Source: Chrysoperla carnea
Lineage: Eukaryota > Arthropoda > Insecta > Neuroptera > Chrysopidae
DNA length: 64,000 nt
Assembly: GCF_905475395.1 (NCBI RefSeq)
Contig: NC_058340.1
Location: forward strand, 55,282,181-55,346,180
Direction of reading: 5' to 3'
The notes below the pieces were generated by a model, which was given only the letters and a program-made list of their open reading frames with translations, searched no databases and had not been told where the DNA came from. This document shows positions 12,190 through 23,872 of this stretch, piece after piece; position 1 is the stretch's first letter; each line of letters starts with the position of its first letter. The translations under genes were made by a program, and so were the position numbers.

Positions 12190-15100
12190 TTAATTGTCAT
12201 CATCATTTTGATCACTATCAGAATTTATATTACTTTCAGTAGCATTATTGTCTACAACAGATTCATCTTCAACCGATTCGTCCATGTTGACATTTTCTAA
12301 CGCTTCTTTTAATGCAGGGACAATTATTCGAAAATCTCTTGATGTTCCCTGTCGCATATACTTTTTCAAATCAATTTTAGTTTTATTTGATAATCGTATA
12401 ATAAATTTACTAAATTGTTCAATCTCATATACTAATTTTGGTATAAATTTTGTATCTTTTAATACTTTAGATTTCAGTTGCATTGAATTCAATTTAGGTT
12501 TTTTCGCTTTCGGTTGATCATTATTTTCTTGTGGTTGTTGATTTTCCTCGATAAATAGAATCATGTTATAAACATTTGTTGATAAATATTTACCAGATAA
12601 CTGTATTACTTTTTCAAATCTACATAATAGAAAGAAAATACAAAAATAATTTTTTATTACTTAACAAAAACATTCGAAATTTGAGGTTCCATTATGGATA
12701 TGTTTTTCATTCATCCTTGAATGAAGGAAATTTATTGCTTACATACCATGAGGAGTAATCAGAAAAAAATTTATACCTTGCATGTTGAAAAGCTGGATTC
12801 TCTTTAGTACTACGAATAATAAAATATTTCGTCATCGATCCTAATGTATTATATAAATGTGTTAATGTTTTCAAAAGTATTTCCAAAATACCACCCGAAG
12901 AAATAGCAATATTACTCATGGTAGTAGCAATTTCAATTAAATGGCACATATGTGAGCATAAATCACACTCATTACTCCTTAATTTATCTCTTCCTAAAAA
13001 TAGAAAACAATATTAAAAATAGAATGATAAAAATTAATAATTTATTAAAAAACCTACGTTTTTCAATACTATCGTCTCCCGGAAATGTAATCATACTATA
13101 ATCGGCACGAAAACGTAATATTATCCAGTCAATATCATCTAATTGCGATTTGAATATATTACATAATCCTTCTAATGCTGAAACTCCAACCTCTTCGTTT
13201 ATAAGTTTAATTGTGGGAGTACCTTCAACTGTTTCCTGAAACATTTTCATTCTCAATAATTGTTCAAGCATTTAAAACGGATTGGCTTCTTTCTCACATG
13301 CGAATTAGTATGTACCTTCCGGTAAAATGTTCTCGCAAAAACAGAATATAGTATCCAGCCTTGTATAAGTCAAGAAAAATGATTCAATTAACAAATATCA
13401 ATTAAATCTAAGCCATAAAATTTTGTGTAAAATTATGAGAAATATTTTGGAAAGGGTGCAGTGAGAATAGAAATTAACCACCAATTGCGAGTTAATTAAA
13501 AATCGTTCTAAACTTACATGATCTATACTTCCAATAATTGAACAAATTTGATTAGCCACATTATCAAACAATGAGTTTTCATTTTCACCTCGTGGTTGGA
13601 TTAAAGCCTTACATCGCATTTGTAATAAATACAAGAGATTTAATAAAGTTGTTTTTGTATTTTTATTACAATTGATTTCTGTATCACATACTTTTTTGGC
13701 CCAATCTAAAACCTAAAAAAATTTCGTAAAATTAACGAATCTAAAAATATTTTTAAATTGTGTCAATTATTAGTCGAATATTTTAACATGTTGATCAAAG
13801 TTTCCATAATCACAACATAATAAATTGGTCAGAAAGCTTAAGAAAAATCACAAAATTCAGCATATAATTATTTTAAGTAATTGTACCAAAATGTCTGCTG
13901 TGATTTTGTAACCGATGTCTCGGAATATTTTTCTATGACAACTGTATAAAAATTTATCTTAAGATTTTTCTTTAGTTTTATAACCTTATCTCGAATATTC
14001 TCCATTTTTTGACCTTTACATTTAATAAAATTTTCCTTACTTGTGATGTATAAACACTTGATGTGGGTAAATGAGAAGTAAGCAAAGAAATAATACTTAA
14101 AATCATTGATCCATTTTTGCGTATTCCTTCTTCTTCATCTGCTTCAACATCTTCATTTTCCAATAAGTTTTCAAATGTTTCAAGGAATGGAAAAATTTCT
14201 TCACTTAGAGTTTTCAGTGATGTAGAATCTTAAAATAGATAAGATATTTTACATTGTAGGTTCGGGGAATAGTTGAGCAGAAAGGAGGTAAATTGCTGCT
14301 AAAGTCAAAAGTTTCTAGAGATAAGTACTAGCTAGATCTAGTCTAGTTAGAGTGCTCTGTTACGCCAACGACAAAAACGGAAATAGCATTTAAAAAATGC
14401 CAAAATTAAGTACTTTTTAGGTGCTAATTAGGTATCAAAATCAGAAAATAGGTGCTCTGTAACTTACACTGCAACTTAATACTGAAAGTTGCGTTGTTAC
14501 TATTATATGATGCTAGCAACGCAATAAAAATAAAAATGAAATAATGAATGTTAAGGAAGCACAATTAGGTATTTATTAAGTGCTAAACGGTCAGGATTGC
14601 GAAATTGCCTAATTAATAGCTAAAAGTCTCAAATTTCGGAAAACAACTGACCGTTTAGTATTTAATAAGCTTATCACTTAATGAATTATGAAATAATTTA
14701 TTATTCTTTTCATCACATAATGCTAGGAACGCAACTTTGAGTATTGTCGAGTTGCGATGTAAGTTAAAAAGTACCTAATTTCTGTCTTTGGTACCTAATT
14801 AGCACCTAAAAATTACCTAATTTTGGCATTTTTTAAATTCGATTTCCGTACTTTGTCGCTGACCTTACAGAGCTTAGTTAGAGCTATCTACAGCTATGGC
14901 TACAGTGTTTTGGTATCATTAACAATTATATAAATCTGAATAACTTACCATTTACTTCATTTAGGAATTCACCCAATTTCTTTTCATGTTGATTACAAAC
15001 GATTTGCAAAATAGTATAAAATACTTCTAATGATAAAGCAGCAATTTGGCGATCAAAGTCTGCTAAATCATCAATTCGTTGTATACATCTTTGATATATA

Positions 15101-18100
15101 ATTTTGGCTATATTCGTGTAATTTACAAATGATTCATTATTTGATGGTTTAATTTCTGGCGTTGTGTTTAATAAATCGAGTAACGTATTTAAAATAAATC
15201 TATTGAATTCACGATTTGTTCGTAGATGACTTGATTGTTGCTTTGTTGCCCATTCAACAGAATCTCTATGAGAGAAATAGAAAATATATTAATTTTGAAT
15301 TTTTTTAAGAATCATTTTTAAACTTTATTTTGCGAGGTAATAGGAAAATTTTTTTACTTTCAACGGTTTTTGGAAGACATAATGAGTATCAAAAGAAGCT
15401 TTGGGATAAACTGAGAAAAGCAGTATTCTTTGCGTAATACTAGCAATATTTCTTATAATACTAGCAAAAAAATTGCCAAAAAAACGATACGTAATAATTG
15501 AACGCTCCCTTTTTTAAAATACTTACAAATATAACAACGACACAGTTTTTTCAATGACGTCCAAAGTAATAACATGTGTTTTAAGTTTAAATACTGGCGT
15601 TTTACTGGATGATGCTGTCTTTTTAACCACTGAATCGTCCTTTTTCCGTTTTGTTTCTTTCTTTTTACTCAAATTCTATATAATTAAGAATTATTATTTA
15701 ATTCTACGGCTAAGTAGATTAAAGGTCACAAGATACATAAAACGTTCGTTTTTTCAACCTACTTTTAACAATACATTATGTTAAATAGAATTCACGCGGA
15801 CGTCAATTTTGACGCATATTAGAGCTGTATTAAGCACAATGTAATTCTAATAATTGTGGGCTTAAATCAACTAGCGTTGAAAAAATGAGCGTTTAATCGA
15901 TACTCGTGTGACCTAAATAGTTATTTTTCGACTAAAACAATAGACATATTTACTTTTCCGAATTCCATAAATCTCGTATAAGCTTTAAATAAGTGAAGTA
16001 CTTGTAATCCGGAATCAGATGTTTTATCCCATGAAAAAATTGTGTAGCTAATTAAAGCTTCGTAGACAAGTAGTATTTGTTGTAATTCTAACAATTTTTG
16101 CTGTGATTCAGGTAAAATATCTAATAAATCAGTACCATTGTCCTGTATAAAATTAAAATATATTAACGTCATATAGACTCATTTAATAGGCCTCGTCCAC
16201 GAATTTATTAAATAACCGCAAAATTTTTTTCAATTCTTTATATAAATTAAATCAAAAATGATAATCAACGTGGAGATATGAACTACAAAAAGCAATAGCA
16301 GGCCCGTGCGCTGGAATCATCCAAGGGAGGGTTCAAACTTTTGTTCATCATGTTTGGTAATAAAGTCAATTATGTCAAAATGTGCATTATTTTCGAGGTA
16401 CAGAAAGACACTTTTCCAAAACTGTGATATTGAGCTCTACATTGAGCGAGGCTAAAATGTTTAGCCGATTTTTAGACATTGCCGATCTCAGGTATGTTTT
16501 GAAACGACGCAAAGTTGAAAAGGAGTATTCATTCATCGCTGTTATCACACACAAAACTGCTAGAACACGAAGCATTTGATAGACATTTGATGACTCATTT
16601 TCATTGCAAATATCGAACGCTTCGAGTAAATTTTTGTCGCTATGTCGAACAATTCGTCCACTTAGATGTCACGGAAATCATCATGCAAAATTGAACAATA
16701 TGATTCAAAAAGTTTCGTACAAGAGTCTTCATCAAAATTTGCCATTGTGTTGGGAAAGAGACAAGCAATATTTGATAAAATATTGCGATGGTTCAAAAAT
16801 CGATGTACGGTGTGTAGATTGTGATCCGGAAATAATTCTTTAATATGTGGTTTTTTATACAAAAACGAAGAATATCTACGTAGAAACAGTTTAAACAGCT
16901 AACTAGTCAGTGGAAATGCGTTTCATAAATGTTTGCATTTATGGAGCGATATTATTAGTTCAGATTTATGTGGTGAGATTCTAAATGAGGGGGGGGGGGG
17001 TGTTTGGCCTAAACAATAGCTTATCGATAATTACTATACCAATCACACCAATAAATAATGATAATTTGCGTAAACCTATTATTTACTTACCAACTCAAAA
17101 TTAGTCACATCACAGCGCGCCATATTATTAACTAAAGCTATTAATTGTTCTTTCAAAAGTGTAAAACTTCTAATATTGATATCATCATTTGATTTTAGCT
17201 TGGAAACAATTAAACCTATGATGAATATTAATTTGGCAATTGGTTCCTAAAATAATTATTGTAATAAAATAAATCCAATTAATAGCCCAAATTTGATTTG
17301 ATTATTTTACGTACATGTAAAATAGCTTCTGTATTTTTTAATTGTACAATACCTATTAAATTTAATGGAATATTCTCATCGTCTTGATAAAATTGACTAA
17401 AATGCGAATGTAAAAGATCCAAACCATGAGTTTGGAGTTCTTGGTTTTTACTGATTGCATTAAATAAACCTAGATAAACAAAAAAAAATCATCACTTGAA
17501 AAGTTTTTTTGCGATTAAAGTCGCGCGCATCAGCTAGTATCAAATAAAAACAAGATTCATAAATGTTATACCTTCATATAGTTGCATTTTAACTTCCGAT
17601 TGCATAATAAAACATCTTTTTAATATATGAATAATTTCCAAACATAATACTTCGTTACTATGAACATTATGCGTCGGTGTTTCATCACGACGCTTTTGTG
17701 ATATTATTTGTGATAATATAGATCTACCTGAGGTATTTGAATGACTACTCTCAGATTGACTAAATGCAACTAAATTACACACTTTTAAATTCTCTAATAA
17801 TTCTAAAAATCCTACAATTGCAATTTGTCGAGTACTTGTATCACTGAAAATAAATAGTTATGAAAAAGAATTGATTGGAGTTGGTGAAGCTGCATCTTTT
17901 TAATCATTTTCTTCAAATTATGTATACACACTCCCTACCCCATTTCAAATTAGTCTGCTATCCAATTAAAAAAAAAAAAAAAAAAAGAAATGTCTACTGA
18001 AATTGCTATCGTCCTTTTTTTTTACGGGTCGAAAAGCTTTTAATTCGGTGTGATTTTGGAGATATCTCGAAATATAATTTAATTGTGAAATAATCTGAAT

Positions 18101-21100
18101 TTTAATGCTTTTTAAATCGAAATTACTCTAACTTCTCCTTAGACACAACATTCTGGTTGATTTTGCTTCGAGATATAATCCTTTATATACGATTTTAGAA
18201 ACTAATAAAGAGGGACGATTTTTCAAAAATGAAGGAAAAAAATTATATCAACCAAATGTAAATGATTTAATTAAACTTATTCCATGGAAAAACTTGGGTG
18301 CCGCTTATTGATCTTTTAATCCGAATAAATTTATCTTTGTTATTTAATAAAACACTCGGTTTTTAAATATAAAATTTAACAGATAAAAAAATTAGTACCG
18401 TAAGCCGTATTAAAGCTGACAGTGTATAGCCATAATCGAACTACCTCAGTAGTTAAAAATAATAAAAACTTACCATGAATAGAGAGCTTTTCTTAAAACT
18501 AATACTAATGAATCTCGAATATTAAACGAAAATTTTATCAATAAGAGTACTGATCGAATAACAAGTACTGCTGATGTACTTGATAATTGTAATAATTGTT
18601 CCACAATTTGAACAACAATATTTTGACTTTGATACATTTCATAAGGTGCAGCGCGGCATAATTTGTAGAAACATTCTGAAATATAAACAATTTCATTTAG
18701 TATACTCCCCTCAAAAATAAAAACATTTCACTTCTTTTTCGTTAAAAATACACAATATTGGCGCTACTCTCGTATTAACCGCACAAATAGGCATTATTTG
18801 TGATTTTATCAATAAAAAATAAATTAAAATTTATTTACCAGGATACTGAGTTTTGGATTCTTCAGCAAGTATTTTATTTCGAAGTTCTTTTAAAACAATA
18901 GGCGTAACATCCGATCTCTTTTTGACTATTTTTATTAAAATTACATAGCTCAATCTCCATTGTTTTTCGGCTACTAATTTTCTACCAATTGTTGGACTTG
19001 TAGAGAGTAAACAAAATGCTAGATTTATTAAGCCTTGAACAACCATACCACGTACTTGTAAACTGGAATGAATACGAACTGAAAAATTTCTTTTCCGCTA
19101 TCGTTCCAAAACTTGATTAAGGGGTTATATCTAGTGAGAATTTTCAAAGAATCGATTTAAGCACATATATTTAAGTACATTCTCTGGAAATTTCAACTTG
19201 ATCCGTGAAATATTAACGCATAAAAAAATTTGCACTCACAACTGGATATAACCCCTTAAAGCAGTAAGCATGCTCACAGAAAGTATAAAAACAACATACT
19301 TGCTATCAAGAATTGTATTAAATATTAACTTTAAATTAACTCTTTGTGGTACAGTATCTCTAAACCATGCTGATTCAAAACGTTTTTGATCTTCAATAAT
19401 TGATTTTGTGATCGCATACTTAATAATATCCAATACATTTTCAGTTTCATTTAATTTCACACATGATATTGATAATAATACAATTATTTGAAATGGATGT
19501 AATATACTTTCAGGGGACGATGATATCAATTTTATAGAATTTATATAATCTTTTATAAATCTCCGGCCTGTGTTTGCTGAATTATGTATATGATAAAGTA
19601 CAGTACTTTCTGCTTGTATAACTTCTAAATTATTCGTACCATCTGTAAATTATTTAAAAATATTATTTTCTTACTAACATTTATTTAACTCCACTACGCG
19701 TGCTTTCTTATGAGATTTAAATATTAATCTTTTTAACACTGGACCTATCATTTTATGAATTTTGTATACAGATTGATCAAGAATTCGTTAACATTTTAAA
19801 CGGCCCTGATATAAGTCATTAAACGGAGCACACCGTGATTTTTGTTTGCATGATTATTATCGAAAAAATCAAATTAATTCTACAACTAATTAATCGCGAA
19901 TCCAAAGAAGAGCAATCGGAGCAATTGCCTCCTCTAAAAAGTAAAGAAATCAATATTGAAAATAATTACCAAATAACTTTCAGCTTGTAGCGATAATAAA
20001 TAATTAGACCAGGTACCTTTTTAAAAAATTTTGTATTTACTCTAATCATTTGAAATATTAACGGATTTTTGATTCATTCTGTATTTACATATAACAAATA
20101 AAATTTATTTAAATAAATAACCTAGTTCATCATTTTCATCGAAAATGCTATCCTCCGAATCTCCAACTTTATTAAAACCGATATACAATCTTTTTCCAAA
20201 ATAATCTTTCAATCTCATAATAACTGCAATTCCATTTTGATTTTCACATAATTTTAGTAATTGATAAGTAAATGCTGGAATTTCTTGAGGAGTCATACCA
20301 TCCATATACTTCCCCAATTTATTTACAATTTGTAAATGTTCTTCTTTTGATAACGGGATATTGCTAAATAAAATAATTTTTTTGAAATATTAATGAAAAA
20401 AGGCGCGTGCGGTACGGTCTGATGCGACCCTTAAGATCCACACGAATAACTTCCCAGCATAAAAAATAGTTATAAAAAATTAATAAATTTACATATTACA
20501 GATGAACATCATTTAAATTTACCAGGAGTTACAGTGTGGTGGATTGTCAGCACAGAGTTTAATTGAAACATTCTTTTTTGATAACAAATAAAAATTCAAA
20601 AATTAATTTTATAAGTTTGAATAAGCAGATAAAATATGTACTCTGACTCAAGTTTGGCCTCTTTAAATTAGTTCTTAATCCGATAGATTGCCTATTTAAG
20701 TGAAAGAGTTCCCTACATTTTTTGCAAGACAGTGGTGAAGTTTTATTATTCTATAATTGACTGACATAATAAATTTTTGGTGTATCCTTACATAAACATA
20801 GCCGCCAAAGATGTAACAATATTTGTTGACCATTTTATAACACAAAGTGATTTGATTATTTGAGATTTGTATTCCGCTCCAGTCATTTCTGTATCGTAGT
20901 GCTCTATTTTATCTTTTGTCATTAAAATAGTGAGCAATTCTGTTAATAAATCTTTCCAACTAAAATTGAATTTATTATTATACATTTTAGCATACATTAT
21001 GTATTAGATCGAAATGCGTTACAGAATCAGCCAGTCAGTGATTAGTTTAACTATATTTTAGCTGTGTTCTTTTTCTTGGCGTCAAGTAGTCAAAAACGTA

Positions 21101-22995
21101 AACTTGCCGCCATAGTTTGCACATGGTTTGCACAATGGGATTTAAACATATTGAAAAACGCCAATGGCCCAAACTTACGACACCAATTTACGATTTCGAC
21201 AATTTTACGCCACGCAAAGGGACACATTTGCGCAATTAAAAGCGATTAAATCGTAATTTCTCTTAATAAATTTTAAAAAGAATTAAAAATTAACATTTAC
21301 CACATCGAATTATTAACCTCATACTTTTGAATACTTTCTATGCAAAAGTCGACTAATTTTAATAGCTGTGATGTTTTAAATTTACATATCTTTGATCCTA
21401 ATCGTTGAATTATTTCATTTTCATGATTCATTGTTACACCACCTCGTTTTATTTTTTCCAAAACCACTTGTGTCATTTTGAAAATTTTTTCGGACGATGC
21501 TGAAATTAATAAATAATTCCATATGGGCAAAGCGTCTACATGTGTAATGCGTTGTTCGATATATTCACATAACTGAAATTATATAATATTTTTAAAAAAT
21601 ATTTTGTCTATAGTAATGGGTACTTTTTATGCAGTTCCGTGAAGAGTGATACTAGTGCCACTCGCCACGGATATTCGTGCCTTTAAGGATCACAGGGTAG
21701 GCGCTACGACAGGTTGAACGCCAAAGGGCCAAAAAACGCGCAGGCTTCTGGTAAATCGACCCAATTCTCAATCCGAGACGGTACTTAGTTTATCCACGGA
21801 TATCCGTGTTTGAAATTATAGGCACGGATATATTATAATATAATATATCCGTGCCTATAATTTCATATATTAAATATATATTAGTTATATAAATTAGAGG
21901 CACACATATCTGTGGCGGGTGGTAATAGACATTCCATTTCATGAAATGTGGAGTTTTATTGGAGGGGATCCCAAATACTATCAATTAGACAAGCTTAAAA
22001 TTAATGAATATTAAATGCGATTTACTTATTATAATAAGAAGATAATTGAATATCAAGTGCACAAAATGATTTTTTCGACATTCGACAAAATAGAGTGTCC
22101 GTAGACTGATAGACTGAAAATTACAATTTATGTGTCTCGGGAGACAAACTTCAATCTCGTCTTGCATTTATTATTCAATTATCTGCTTATTAATACTTTA
22201 ATATAAATAAAAACATAAAATGCATATACAACGATTGATATTCTTTGTTCGAAGTCTCAAGGTTGGGGTTTATAGTATCTGAAATAATTCTTATGAACAA
22301 TGGCTCCCAATCAAATTTTCTAAAAATTAGCAAAATATGTTAGGTTTTGAAGAGTATAACAATAGCCTCATTGACCACAAAGCTCAAAAGCTCTAAGTTT
22401 TTAAGATGGGGCATAACTTTGCTTAATTTTCGAGGCACGCCATTTTAAACGTGATTTTTCGTTTTCATGAATAATAAGGTTGCAAAGTCTTCGAAGTTGA
22501 TGGCATCGGAAACGATTCGCTGGCCACCCAACATGTACTTTATAATAGAACATCTAACCGAGTAATCTTTTTTTTTTTTAATATTAACTTTATCAACTGT
22601 TTGTCTGCTTATTATTTAATTTCTTTACTGCATTTTGTTTTGATTCGACAGTCCCAATAAAAAGGCAGGATTAATAGATTTAATAACTGCAGATGATAAA
22701 TGTTAAGCTGGCATATTTAAATGTCGTCATGTCATCATTAAAACTAAATGCCGAAAGCTGGCAAAAAATTTAAAAATACGAAGAAAATTTAAACAAAAGA
22801 TTTTCCATAATGGAAATGCAATTCCTTTTCCAGAAATGGATACATCCATATCCATTTCTTTGTAAACAATACAAGACTGTTTAGTTTTACACATACCTCT
22901 TTGCTATTTTTTTTATCTATCAATTTTTCAAGTTCTTCAGATTTGTTATTTGCACCATATTCACGAAGTAATTTTTCAAAACTTTTGTTATCCAT
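12190..22995 (-). CDS. FANCI: Fanconi anaemia group I protein (FANCI), 18 coding exons, about 1335 aa
   Basis: Minus-strand exons: 22897-22995, 21301-21572, 20792-20959, 20122-20363, 19304-19642, 18839-19078, 18474-18675, 17572-17843, 17315-17469, 17091-17246, 15954-16142, 15527-15675, 14949-15265, 14041-14228, 13518-13712, 13058-13235, 12777-12993, 12190-12619. All phases close to 1336 codons; human FANCI is 1328 aa. Conserved landmarks are MTPQEIPAFTYQLLKL, RDSLVLVLRKALYS, EVLCLEIIHILKRCF, KMQLYEG, and near the C-terminus FIPKLVYEIEQFSKFIIRL then TSRDFRI. FANCI pairs with FANCD2 as the ID2 clamp that is monoubiquitinated at DNA crosslinks. Lys516 in LVLRKALYS aligns by eye with human Lys523, the ubiquitin site. 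Just after it lie SQ dipeptides (AFSQSE, ILSQIISQKRR), like the ATR-phosphorylated cluster. Intron 5 most simply uses a GC donor; a GT-AG alternative shortens the protein by four residues. Confidence 0.93.
14353..14874. mobile_element. Fold-back element with 9-bp target duplication in FANCI intron 13
   Basis: The arms, about 14354-14594 and 14647-14873, are inverted copies. Ends are GCTCTGTTACG and CTTACAGAGC; inner ends are TAAACGGTCAG and CTGACCGTTTA. The flanking direct repeat TAGTTAGAG (14344-14352 and 14875-14883) is a 9-bp target duplication, a size used by Mutator-like and fold-back elements. The arms include repeated phrases such as ACCTAATTAGCACC. No coding sequence. It makes up most of the 720-bp intron. 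Confidence 0.85.
16299..17011 (-). mobile_element. hAT transposon relic in FANCI intron 10, 713 bp
   Basis: The minus strand (about 16385-16575) encodes a hAT C-terminal dimerisation segment with EYSFSTLRRFKTYLRSAMSK then NRLNILASLNVE. This matches the ERSFS-LKLIKTYLRS-M pattern of TTF-type hAT transposases. Termini are CAGGCCCG and, inverted, TAGGCCAAAC. The flanks AGCAATAG / AACAATAG fit an 8-bp target duplication (7 of 8). A run of 12 G lies near the right end. The N-terminal and catalytic parts are not recognisable. It occupies about 75 percent of the intron. Confidence 0.75.
17969..17986. repeat. Poly-A run
   Basis: Run of about 18 A in FANCI intron 7. No retroposed body was recognised next to it. 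Confidence 0.6.
19121..19255. mobile_element. piggyBac-type MITE, 135 bp, in FANCI intron 5
   Basis: GGGGTTATATC on the left and GATATAACCCC on the right form terminal inverted repeats. TTAA lies immediately outside each end (19117-19120 and 19256-19259), the target duplication that defines piggyBac insertions. It has no coding content. It makes up about 60 percent of the 225-bp intron. Confidence 0.85.
21660..21865. repeat. CACGGATATCCGTG palindrome cluster with a 53-nt perfect hairpin
   Basis: Units CCACGGATATTCGTG (near 21672) and CCACGGATATCCGTG (near 21794) precede an inverted repeat at 21812-21864. Its 26-nt arms are exact reverse complements around one unpaired base, with GGCACGGATATATTATA in the left arm. 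Related units occur at 9131-9290. It lies in FANCI intron 1. Confidence 0.8.
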
Positions 22996-23872
22996 GATTT
23001 TTCAGTTTTAGACACTACTTTTTCGGCTAATTTCACAAGATTTCTAATGACACACGAATCATTTCGCGCCAATTTTATTTATATTTGACATTTGTGATGA
23101 ACAAGATTTTAGCGGTTAAATTTTGTTTATTTTTTATGGAAAACAATGGCTGTGTTCCAATATACAAAGTGAGTATTGGGCAGTGTTGTAGAAATTTCGC
23201 CCTGTTATCTAGGGTTTGCCTGTTTTTCAAAACATGAAGTTATATGAAGGAAGCAAAGGCAACAGATGAATACAGTCAAGAAGATGAAAATATAGTATGC
23301 AATATCTGAGATGATATTTTCGCAAAGAGCAGTGGTCAATTTTAATATTTTATGTTATTTGTATGTTTTTAAATATTTAAAAAGTGTTAAAAAGATAGTA
23401 AATAAATACTATAGACCTTTTCATTTGTGAAAAGTGTTTACCTTTTGTTTCGGACAGTTTGTTAAAAAACTAATGTGGTAAAATGAATAAAAAATATCTT
23501 GTATTTTTGTCCAACTTAAATACTGTCTTTCCGAAACAATAATGAATCGTAATTGAAATGAAAAGGTCTATTTTCCCAACATGGTAGAATATGGGTAGAA
23601 TACACTTTTATCTGTTTATAGGATTAAGCAATAATTATAAATATAGGTAGGTTGTGTTTTAAACCGTGGTTAGTGTTCTGGTTCAAATTTTAGAACACAC
23701 CCTAACACACTTGACAAATAACATCGCCACAAACGAACCTCTGCACAATCTATGGAAAGCTCCCCATCCCTCCACCAAAGAGCGGTTAAATTTTGAATTT
23801 GACACTTAGCTAATTTCGATATAAAAAGTATGAAATAAAAAGCAAAAAATAGAAAAAATTAAAAATTTAATA
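22996..23872. promoter_or_regulatory. Divergent intergenic region between FANCI and EME1
   Basis: This 877-bp spacer lies between two start codons facing away from each other, so it must hold both promoters or one shared promoter. A 159-bp MITE (23412-23570) occupies its centre. I could not place a TATA box or initiator with confidence. Confidence 0.6.
23412..23570. mobile_element. MITE, GACCTTTTCATTT family, copy 1
   Basis: Termini are TAGACCTTTTCATTT and AAATGAAAAGGTCTA. The body includes TGTTTCGGACAGTTTGTTAA and CCGAAACAATAATGAATCG. Related copies lie at 28644-28973 (interrupted), 32538-32717 and 62902-63044, the first and last in the opposite orientation to this one. No coding capacity. 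TA may be the target site, but the end is ambiguous by two bases. Confidence 0.85.

Noticed and set aside
12248-12517. Plus-strand 89-codon open frame
   Set aside because: It lies wholly opposite the last FANCI exon, whose reading frame is supported by homology.
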